Part shown: piece by piece, positions 1-4,570 of the stretch
Layout of the letters: every line of letters starts with the position of its first letter
Numbering within the stretch: the first letter of the stretch is position 1
Source: Phycisphaerae bacterium
GTDB taxonomy: Bacteria > Planctomycetota > Phycisphaerae > Tepidisphaerales > Tepidisphaeraceae
Direction: 5' to 3'
Length of the DNA stretch: 5,221 bases
Assembly (NCBI GenBank): GCA_014380825.1
Contig: JACMJD010000049.1
Span: 1 to 5,221 of the forward strand
Translations under genes and position numbers: made by a program
Notes under the pieces: generated by a model
The model's input: the letters and a program-made list of their open reading frames with translations, nothing else
Told to the model about the DNA's origin: nothing
The model's database searches: none

Positions 1-2
1 CC

Positions 3-728
3 CTGCCGCCGGACAGTTACTTCAGGCGCACGGAACTGCCGCTGACCAGCCTGGCGTTCCTGTTGCCAATCATCATCCTGTACGAGATTGGGACGCAGAT
101 GTACGTGACCGATCCGCGCAGCCAGACCGAGCAGCGGATCATCGCGTTCAGCATGCTGCAACGCTTTCTGAATCTGTTCGGCGCCAGCGCGAAGTATCTC
201 CCGGCCATGGCGGTGCCCGCGATCCTGCTGACCTGGCACATCGCGCGGCGCGACAAGTGGCGAGTGAAGCCGGGGCACGTCATGGGGATGGTGTTGGAAA
301 GTCTCGTGCTGGCGATTCCCCTGATCCTGCTGGGTCGAGCGAGCGAGCGATACCTCTCGCACATCACGCTCGTCGGTGGAGCGAGCGCGGGCGCGAAGGG
401 ATTGTTCGTCTTGTCGTTGGGCGCGGGTGTCTACGAGGAGCTTCTGTTCCGGCTGATCTCGTTCTCGGTACTCAGCTTTGTGTTCACTGACTTCCTGGAG
501 ATGCGAAGAACGCCAGCCGCCCTACTAATGGTATTTACGTCGGCCGTATTATTTTCGTGCTACCATTACTTGGGTAACGAGCCGTTCCGGTTCTGGACTT
601 TCGCCTTTCGCACGCTCGCCGGCGCATACTTTGGCGCGGTATTTCTGTGTCGCGGATTCGGCGTAACCGCAGGTTGTCACGTTGGTTACGACATATGCGT
701 GGTTGCCCTGCGCTTATTTGCCCGATGA
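3..728 (+). CDS. CPBP family intramembrane glutamic endopeptidase (5' partial)
   Basis: The reading frame is open from the left edge, so the start codon lies outside the window; a TTG at 63 is in frame but the sequence before it (SYFRRTELPLTSLAFLLP) still looks like family sequence. 241 residues are visible. The CPBP (Abi/CAAX protease) motifs are present in order: EELLFR (visible residues 145-150, motif EExxxR), FSCYH (184-188, motif FxxxH) and HVGYD (226-230, HxxxD variant of the third motif). Several hydrophobic segments (about 13-26, 58-73, 97-108, 130-140, 153-163, 171-187) fit a polytopic inner-membrane protein. In the family, the Glu and His residues form the intramembrane active site that cleaves peptide bonds near the membrane; the substrate here cannot be read from the sequence. 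Family membership is seen directly from motifs. The role (protein processing, bacteriocin immunity, other) is unknown. No clear partner gene is adjacent. Confidence 0.9.
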   Translation: MPPDSYFRRTELPLTSLAFLLPIIILYEIGTQMYVTDPRSQTEQRIIAFSMLQRFLNLFGASAKYLPAMAVPAILLTWHIARRDKWRVKPGHVMGMVLESLVLAIPLILLGRASERYLSHITLVGGASAGAKGLFVLSLGAGVYEELLFRLISFSVLSFVFTDFLEMRRTPAALLMVFTSAVLFSCYHYLGNEPFRFWTFAFRTLAGAYFGAVFLCRGFGVTAGCHVGYDICVVALRLFAR

Positions 729-767
729 TCTGTAAGATTTTTTTCTGCGCCTTTCTTCACAAACCCC

Positions 768-773
768 TATAAT
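768..773 (+). promoter_or_regulatory. Perfect TATAAT -10 box upstream of the DUF2617-like gene
   Basis: The hexamer TATAAT matches the sigma-70 -10 consensus exactly and lies 40 bases after the protease stop codon. No good -35 hexamer is found at 16-18 bases upstream (CTGCGC at 17 bases). The start point would fall near 780, giving a leader of about 210 bases before the ATG at 991. The gene downstream has no closer promoter that I could see. Confidence 0.5.
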
Positions 774-779
774 CGACCT

Positions 780-990
780 AGAAATGCCAGTCGTGTGTGC
801 GACCGGTTGAGTGTGGTCGGCGCTACAACCCCCAGGGAAGAGGGTTCAGGGCGTTTTTGCTTGTGGGCACGAGTAAAGCGGCTGCGCCGAAAGCGACAGA
901 TATACGGCGGACTTCGTTCCGTCTGTCACAAACTTTTTCCTGGCTGACAAACAGTCGGCCAAGGGTGCACAGAAAGAGCACGGACGCAAA
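780..990 (+). ncRNA. Structured leader or small RNA candidate, no family recognised
   Basis: This stretch carries no convincing gene but many inverted repeats downstream of the TATAAT box. Seen by hand: 800-804 pairs with 815-819 (CGACC/GGTCG), extendable to 797-799 with 821-823 across a bulged G820; 817-823 pairs with 884-890 (TCGGCGC/GCGCCGA); 827-831 pairs with 842-846 (AACCC/GGGTT); 879-882 pairs with 886-889; 895-900 pairs with 922-927 (GACAGA/TCTGTC), with an inner 4-bp stem 908-911/918-921 around a CTTCGT loop; 941-948 pairs with 954-961 (8 bp, one G-U, loop AAACA). The first and second stems share 817-823, so they exclude each other. No U-tract terminator directly follows a hairpin. 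It could be a 5' UTR with regulatory folding, a small RNA, or chance pairing in GC-rich DNA. It does not match tmRNA, RNase P, SRP RNA or a tRNA by the motifs I know. Confidence 0.35.
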
Positions 991-1545
991 ATGCCAAATC
1001 GAACCAAACAACGTCGAAGCGGTGGGTTGACGCTTCTGCTTTACCAGCGGACGCTTCACCCAGAACTCTTCCGTATCCTCGCCAGCGAACAAGTCTCGCG
1101 CCGCGCCTACGAGGCCGACATCTGGCTCGTCGAAGGTGGTCACGTTATCTCGTTCTCGGCGGGCAAGAACACGCTGACCGAAGTGATCGTCACCAACCAC
1201 GAGCCCCTGACCGATCGAGGCCTGCTCCAGACGATTCCTTGTCGAGGCGAAAAGAACCACGAGATGACCAGTGGCGGAACGATCCGCTACATGATCAGCA
1301 CTCAGGAAGAACAACTGACGCAGACGCTCTACGAAGCGACCAAGCACGAGATCGCCAGCTACGCCGCCAAGCGCGAGCTGATGACCGCCGAGACTCCTGC
1401 CACGCAGGAGAACGGCGCGACCCTCAGCGTGCTGGACATCGAGCGTCGCAGTCATGAGCTGCTCGTGCAGAGCTTCCATCTGTTCGATGAGAACCAGATG
1501 GTGATCAAGACGCAGTCGATCATTGAAGTGATCAAGAACGCGTAA
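991..1545 (+). CDS. DUF2617-like protein of unknown function
   Basis: A 184-residue soluble protein with no signal peptide or membrane segment. The N-terminal part carries LLLYQRTLHPELF (15-27) followed by YEADIWLVEGGHVISF (40-55), LTEVIV (62-67), RGEKNH (85-90) and RYMISTQEE (99-107); the C-terminal end has SFHLFDENQMVIKTQS (161-176). The LHPE and LTE elements and the overall length recall, from memory, the DUF2617 family found in planctomycetes and actinobacteria. No function is known for it and none can be inferred here. The ATG at 991 is the only ATG before the conserved block; the frame is open back to a TAA at 874 but without a good start. No clear Shine-Dalgarno precedes it (AAAGAG lies about 12 bases upstream). 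The gene stands alone, with a long non-coding leader and a strong terminator, so it is probably monocistronic. Family assignment is recall; coding status is near certain. Confidence 0.85.
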   Translation: MPNRTKQRRSGGLTLLLYQRTLHPELFRILASEQVSRRAYEADIWLVEGGHVISFSAGKNTLTEVIVTNHEPLTDRGLLQTIPCRGEKNHEMTSGGTIRYMISTQEEQLTQTLYEATKHEIASYAAKRELMTAETPATQENGATLSVLDIERRSHELLVQSFHLFDENQMVIKTQSIIEVIKNA

Positions 1546-1616
1546 GGATGCGCGTTTGACTTAAGATCGTGTGACAGACGGTTGCATTGCCTTTTGTGCT
1601 CTTCCCGGAAATCAGT

Positions 1617-1653
1617 GAAACCCACGGAAATGATTTCCGTGGGTTTCTTCTTT
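1617..1653. terminator. Strong, probably bidirectional intrinsic terminator
   Basis: A perfect 14-bp stem (1617-1630, GAAACCCACGGAAA, with 1634-1647) closes on a TGA loop. On the + strand it ends in a TTTC run followed by TTCTTT, and on the - strand the other arm also ends in TTTC. It sits 72 bases after the DUF2617-like gene and 23 bases after the stop of the convergent membrane-protein gene, so it can serve both transcripts. Confidence 0.88.
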
Positions 1654-1675
1654 GCCGAGCGCAGCGCGCTTGCTG

Positions 1676-2362
1676 CTAGCGCTGTGCATCGGATGATTCG
1701 GAGTCGGTGCGTGACGCGGCGTCTTCATCGTCCCCGGCCGCATCGTTGTCGGCCGCATCTTCATTCTCATCTTCGTCTTTATTCAATCCGAACTTCTCGG
1801 CGATGACATCATAAATCGCATCGGTTGGCGGGCGATCGTAGACGAAATCGTCGAGGACGATTTCGCCCTGTTGCGCGTTCGGCGTTTCGTATTTCAGCCA
1901 GACGATTCCCTTGCGGTCCCACAGGTCGTTGTTTACTGACTTGACGTCGTCCAGATCAATCGTCGGATGACCGGGCACGGAAAGCTTCGTTCCACTCAGA
2001 CGATATTCGCCGCGCGAGCGATGAAGCGACCACGCCAGCAGTGCGATTCCTAACGGGGGAAGCGAGAAGCCCAGCAGTTTCTGGATCAGCAGCGATGTGT
2101 CATTGTGATGCTGGTACTCCTTGATCTTCACCGCGAGCTGTTGCTTTTTGGCGCTGTCGGTGGTGGCTTCGTTCTCGTCCTGGAGCGCCTTCAGCTCGCG
2201 GTTGTGCCGCGGATATCGGATGAATCCGTCGTACAGGAACGCGATGCCGAAGCCCATCACGACGACGAACATCAGGTAGCGCGTGTTGCGATAATACCGC
2301 CCCGCCTTGGCGACGATGTCGGCGGTGTTGGAGGCGCTGGTGCCGGAAGATTCGGTGGTCAT
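1676..2362 (-). CDS. Two-helix membrane protein with PH-like domain and acidic C-terminal tail
   Basis: A 228-residue protein counted from the ATG at 2362. An in-frame TTG lies two codons upstream, but the ATG has a GGAG Shine-Dalgarno at 2374-2371 with an 8-base spacer, so it is preferred. Membrane segments are seen at about 29-46 and 97-113. Between them is a charged, helix-prone linker (52-90) that may form a coiled coil. After the second segment, residues 117-190 (starting GEYRLSGTKLSVPG and containing SVNNDLWDRKGIVWLKY) have the alternating strand pattern and closing helix of bacterial PH-like domains; this is inference, not a motif match. The tail from about 194 is low-complexity and dominated by Asp, Glu, Ser and Ala. 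Basic residues before helix 1 and after helix 2 predict both ends in the cytoplasm with the linker outside. It is the last gene of a probable three-gene operon, 17 bases after the small gene upstream. Function unknown. Confidence 0.83.
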   Translation of the reverse strand: MTTESSGTSASNTADIVAKAGRYYRNTRYLMFVVVMGFGIAFLYDGFIRYPRHNRELKALQDENEATTDSAKKQQLAVKIKEYQHHNDTSLLIQKLLGFSLPPLGIALLAWSLHRSRGEYRLSGTKLSVPGHPTIDLDDVKSVNNDLWDRKGIVWLKYETPNAQQGEIVLDDFVYDRPPTDAIYDVIAEKFGLNKDEDENEDAADNDAAGDDEDAASRTDSESSDAQR

Positions 2363-2370
2363 TGGCAAAA

Positions 2371-2375
2371 CTCCG
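2371..2375 (-). promoter_or_regulatory. Ribosome binding site CGGAG deciding the start of the membrane-protein gene
   Basis: On the - strand CGGAG is followed by an 8-base spacer and the ATG at 2362. It lies in the 17-base gap after the small upstream gene. Its spacing favours this ATG over the TTG two codons earlier. Confidence 0.65.
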
Positions 2376-2379
2376 AGAG

Positions 2380-2604
2380 CTATTTCACCCGAGACTGCGT
2401 TGGTTGAGCGAGGGAATCGTGTAAGCGCTGCGCGGCCGCGATCGCTTCGGCGATGAGCGCATGTCCTTCGCGACGGTCGTCATCACCAACGATTCTCGTT
2501 GATGCAGACTTGAGTTCCGCAGCATCGGCAGACAGATCATCCACCAGACGCTTGGCGCGTTCGCGCGCGTCGCCTGGCAGATTCTCAGATCGTTCGTTCG
2601 TCAC
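2380..2604 (-). CDS. Small helical protein of unknown function (74 residues)
   Basis: The frame starts with GTG at 2604 and ends with TAG at 2380. The product is highly charged and predicted to be all helical: residues 11-35 and 46-66 have a heptad-like mix of Ala/Leu and charged residues (ERAKRLVDDLSADAAELKSA and HALIAEAIAAAQRLHDSL), separated by a DDDRR turn at 41-45. No signal peptide, membrane segment or cysteine is seen. I do not recognise a family. Coding status is supported by the clean packing between two likely genes on the same strand (24 bases after the upstream stop, 17 bases before the next start) rather than by homology. No Shine-Dalgarno precedes the GTG; instead a TACAAT box ends 7 bases upstream, which would make a leaderless message. 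If the small gene is not real, the stretch is a long intercistronic region. Confidence 0.58.
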   Translation of the reverse strand: MTNERSENLPGDARERAKRLVDDLSADAAELKSASTRIVGDDDRREGHALIAEAIAAAQRLHDSLAQPTQSRVK

Positions 2605-2611
2605 GGATCGG

Positions 2612-2640
2612 ATTGTAGCCGAGAGCGCCTACGATCGCGA
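2612..2640 (-). promoter_or_regulatory. Candidate internal promoter for the small gene (TCGCGA-N17-TACAAT)
   Basis: On the - strand TACAAT occupies 2617-2612 (5 of 6 consensus positions) and TCGCGA occupies 2640-2635 (3 of 6) at a 17-base spacing. The predicted start point is about 2605, directly before the GTG at 2604. The -35 box overlaps the final codons of the upstream gene. Confidence 0.35.
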
Positions 2641-3378
2641 AGCGATCGCCGAGCTGATCGGTTTGAGCACGCGCGGGATGACGAAGTCCGTGCAGAGCTT
2701 CTCGGCCCGCTCGGACATCTCGACCACCAACTCGTGCAGCGGCTGCTTCGGACGATCGCCCCAGTATCGGCGAAGGATCAGATAGACGCTGATCACGTCG
2801 TCGCTGTAATCGCCGGTGCGAACCTGGTAGCTGTTGGTGCGGGTGACGACGTCGATCCGCGCTTGAAGGCGGCAGTCGTCGCTAAGCGCGACGGTCACGG
2901 TCGGCTGAAAGTCAACGGCTTTGGCGCCGGTCTCATCCAGCAAGCAAGTCAGCGGCGATTCCGGGAACAAGCTCTCGGCGATGATCTCATCGTGATTGCC
3001 GGCGAATTCCAGATCGAAGCCGAACAGCACGTCCAGATAATCGATCTCGACCGGGCTCAAACCGAGATGATGTGGCGCGAGATCGAGCAGCAGCTTGTGC
3101 AGCCGAACCGCATCGCCGATCGATTCCGGATTCACGTGCCCGGCGGTGAGTCGCTTGGATTCCACCGCGAGCCAGCGATATGCCTGCTGGCTGCGATCTT
3201 CCTCGAGATTGAGTTCGCCGTTGTCCGTCTTGCGGAAGCGAGTCATCCCAGGAAAGCCTTTTTGCACGGTCTCAAAGAAGTGCAGGATGGTTTCACGATT
3301 GTGCGGCAGCGCCATCTGCGAGCCCAGCCGCATGTTGACGTAGAAGTCTTCGCAGACGGATGAAAATGGATTGGACAT
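2629..3378 (-). CDS. Conserved planctomycete-type protein of unknown function
   Basis: A 249-residue soluble protein. The frame is open up to 3579, but the translation before the ATG at 3378 is Arg/Cys-rich and unlike a protein, and this ATG has a GGGAG Shine-Dalgarno at 3387-3383, so it is the chosen start. The sequence looks well conserved: an N-terminal block with EDFYVNMRLGSQMALP (10-25) and ILHFFETVQKGFPGMTRF (31-48), a middle block LSPVEIDYLDVLFGFDLEF (107-125) followed by GNHDEIIAESLF (127-138), and a C-terminal block RLQARIDVVTRTNSYQVRTG (170-189) with ISVYLILRRYW (196-206). The ending is helical. No signal peptide, membrane segment or known catalytic motif is seen. From memory, similar proteins of this length occur across planctomycetes without a named function. 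It is the first gene of the - strand operon and is divergent from holA. I do not assign a function. Confidence 0.85.
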   Translation of the reverse strand: MSNPFSSVCEDFYVNMRLGSQMALPHNRETILHFFETVQKGFPGMTRFRKTDNGELNLEEDRSQQAYRWLAVESKRLTAGHVNPESIGDAVRLHKLLLDLAPHHLGLSPVEIDYLDVLFGFDLEFAGNHDEIIAESLFPESPLTCLLDETGAKAVDFQPTVTVALSDDCRLQARIDVVTRTNSYQVRTGDYSDDVISVYLILRRYWGDRPKQPLHELVVEMSERAEKLCTDFVIPRVLKPISSAIASRS

Positions 3379-3382
3379 ATGT

Positions 3383-3387
3383 CTCCC
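3383..3387 (-). promoter_or_regulatory. Ribosome binding site GGGAG deciding the start at 3378
   Basis: On the - strand GGGAG is followed by ACAT and then the ATG. The 4-base spacer is short but workable, and no other in-frame start nearby has a comparable site. Confidence 0.55.
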
Positions 3388-3421
3388 ACAAGCCCGACAG
3401 GGCGCAGGGCCGCACTCTCTT

Positions 3422-3451
3422 GTTATCGGTCTGGTTGCCCGGTCGCTTGAA
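3422..3451 (-). promoter_or_regulatory. Weak candidate promoter for the - strand operon (TTCAAG-N18-GATAAC)
   Basis: On the - strand TTCAAG (3451-3446, 3 of 6) and GATAAC (3427-3422, 4 of 6) are 18 bases apart. The start point would be near 3415, giving a leader of about 37 bases that includes the GGGAG site. It is the best pair I could find, but it is not strong. Confidence 0.3.
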
Positions 3452-3466
3452 GCACGACTATTGCTT

Positions 3467-3493
3467 AAACGTTTGCGAACAAGCGATGTTCGC
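3467..3493. repeat. Adjoining palindromes: AAACGTTT and GCGAACA-N5-TGTTCGC
   Basis: A perfect 8-bp palindrome (3467-3474) is directly followed by a 7-bp inverted repeat (3475-3481 with 3487-3493) around the spacer AGCGA. Both lie in the divergent intergenic region, about 15 bases beyond the candidate -35 box of the - strand operon. They are candidate operators. The GAAC/GTTC half-sites recall LexA boxes, but the 7-base gap does not fit the known GAAC-N4-GTTC form. Confidence 0.4.
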
Positions 3494-3542
3494 GCACACC
3501 GTATTTTGCGGGCTGCCGCCGCATCTGTCGAGCGTTGCAACA

Positions 3543-3554
3543 ATAAACGTTTAT
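3543..3554. repeat. Perfect 12-bp palindrome ATAAACGTTTAT, candidate operator
   Basis: It shares the 9-base core TAAACGTTT with 3466-3474, 78 bases away, and ends 7 bases before the holA -35 box. Dyad symmetry, repetition and position suggest a binding site for a dimeric regulator; the regulator is unknown. Confidence 0.42.
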
Positions 3555-3561
3555 CGCAAAG

Positions 3562-3590
3562 TTGACCGCCCCGCCGCATGCTCTTACAAA
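3562..3590 (+). promoter_or_regulatory. holA promoter (TTGACC-N17-TACAAA)
   Basis: TTGACC (3562-3567, 5 of 6 consensus positions) and TACAAA (3585-3590, 4 of 6) have the ideal 17-base spacing. The start point would fall near 3597, within the palindrome GTTCGAAC (3593-3600) and only about 6 bases before the holA ATG. Confidence 0.62.
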
Positions 3591-3602
3591 CGGTTCGAAC
3601 TG

Positions 3603-4547
3603 ATGGCCGTCACGCAGCAAAAGTTCAAACCGGTTTACGCGCTGATCGGCGAAGACTCATTTTTGCAGATCGAGCAGCTCAACCGCATTCGCGCGCTCTT
3701 GCCGGATGATGCTCAGCGCGCCGACTTCGATGGCGAACGCGCCACGCTGTCGGACGTGCTGGATGAGCTCCGCAGCTTCGCGATGTTCGGAGGGGCGAAA
3801 ATCGTCGTTGTCCGCGCGGGAGACGACTTCATCACGCGATATCGCGAGCAACTTGAAGATTACCTGGCCAGTCCGTCCGAGGCGTCCGCCCTGCTGCTTC
3901 GCGTCAACACGCTGGCGAAGAACACGCGGATTTACAAATTTATCGCAAAGTTCGGCGAGATCGTCGAATGCACGCCGCCCAGCGAACGCCAGTTGCCGGC
4001 GTGGATCACGATGCGCGCGAAATCGGTACACAAGGTTAACGTTGCTCCAGATACGGCGTCGCTGCTCGCGGAGCTAGTCGGCGCAGACCTCGGCCGGCTC
4101 GACAACGAGCTGGGCAAGATCGCGGTGATGTGCGGCGACAAGAAAACCATCGGCGCACAAGACATCGCCGGCTGCGTCGCGTTCCAACGCGAGCAGGAAA
4201 TGTGGGACATGACCAACGAGCTCGCGATGGGTCGGCCGGGTGAAGCGGTTCGTCGCTGGCGACAGTTGCTTCAACTTGATTCATCGGCCGAGTTCCGCGC
4301 GGTGACGTGGCTATCGATGTGGCTGGAAGAAGTCGGCACGATCCTGTCCGGCGGTGACACGAGCCGGATGGTCTGGAAGTACAAAGATCGCCTGCCGCTG
4401 TTCCTGAAGACCGCCAAATCGCTCGGCAAGGCGCGCCACGCGAAGGCCGTCGATCTATTGGCGGAGATTGATCGCCGAAGCAAATCTGGTCTGGGTGACG
4501 CGGCAGCGAACGTAGAAAGATTTATTCTCAGCCTGAGCAACGGGTAA
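3603..4547 (+). CDS. holA: DNA polymerase III subunit delta
   Basis: A 314-residue protein, slightly short of the usual 330-345 for HolA. Delta is the clamp-loader subunit that binds and opens the beta sliding clamp in the cytoplasm. Seen: an N-terminal ATPase-like fold start (FKPVYALIGEDSFLQIEQL, 8-26), the clamp-contact region LRSFAMFGGAKIVVVRAGD (56-74) in which M61-F62 correspond to the Leu-Phe wedge of E. coli delta, the family hallmark GADLGRLDNELGKIA (160-174), VAFQREQEMWDM (192-203), a helical collar domain (about 210-310), and the C-terminal SKSGLGDAAANVERFIL. No Walker A motif is seen, as expected for delta. The frame is open upstream to 3360, but that part is the divergent promoter region; the ATG at 3603 begins just before conserved sequence. 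No Shine-Dalgarno precedes it and the predicted start point is about 6 bases upstream, so translation may be leaderless. aguB follows 23 bases downstream. Confidence 0.93.
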   Translation: MAVTQQKFKPVYALIGEDSFLQIEQLNRIRALLPDDAQRADFDGERATLSDVLDELRSFAMFGGAKIVVVRAGDDFITRYREQLEDYLASPSEASALLLRVNTLAKNTRIYKFIAKFGEIVECTPPSERQLPAWITMRAKSVHKVNVAPDTASLLAELVGADLGRLDNELGKIAVMCGDKKTIGAQDIAGCVAFQREQEMWDMTNELAMGRPGEAVRRWRQLLQLDSSAEFRAVTWLSMWLEEVGTILSGGDTSRMVWKYKDRLPLFLKTAKSLGKARHAKAVDLLAEIDRRSKSGLGDAAANVERFILSLSNG

Positions 4548-4562
4548 GTTCCATCGTACTAT
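4534..4562 (+). promoter_or_regulatory. Weak candidate promoter for aguB (TGAGCA-N17-TACTAT)
   Basis: TGAGCA (4534-4539, 3 of 6) overlaps the last holA codons and TACTAT (4557-4562, 4 of 6) lies in the gap. The start point would be near 4569, next to the ATG at 4571. Read-through from holA is an equally good explanation. Confidence 0.25.
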
Positions 4563-4570
4563 CTCCCGGA

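Noticed and set aside
728..744. Possible terminator after the protease gene: ATCT-GTA-AGAT followed by six T
   Set aside because: The stem is only 4 bp and AT-rich, too weak for an intrinsic terminator, although the T-run is in the right place.
963..996. Resemblance to a c-di-GMP-I (GEMM) riboswitch: GAAA within a small GTGC/GCAC hairpin followed by GGACGCAAA
   Set aside because: The 5' conserved part (GGCAAACC type) is not matched, the sequence after GGACGCAAA departs from the consensus, and the required second helix would have to lie within the start of the coding region, where no fitting stem with the conserved elements is seen.
797..1030. Small + strand frame starting with GTG in the leader
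   Set aside because: It is Arg/Ser-rich, has no ribosome binding site, and overlaps the start of the 991 gene in another frame. The stretch is better explained as non-coding.
823..1479. Long open frame on the - strand across the DUF2617-like gene
   Set aside because: It is antisense to a gene with better protein character, starts and ends arbitrarily, and crosses the structured leader. It is a mirror frame of GC-rich coding DNA.
2734..3363. 209-codon + strand frame opposite the conserved - strand gene
   Set aside because: It is antisense to a gene with a Shine-Dalgarno and conserved-looking blocks, and its product is a mirror-frame composition with no motif.
3475..3493. LexA (SOS) box in front of holA
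   Set aside because: The half-sites CGAAC and GTTCG are present, but the 7-base gap fits neither the Gram-positive inverted form (4 bases) nor the alphaproteobacterial direct repeat, and the half-sites are common in this sequence.
3360..3602. N-terminal extension of holA to an ATG at 3360
   Set aside because: The extension crosses the divergent promoter region with its palindromes and overlaps the start of the - strand gene. Its translation (Cys- and Arg-containing, no family character) does not belong to HolA.
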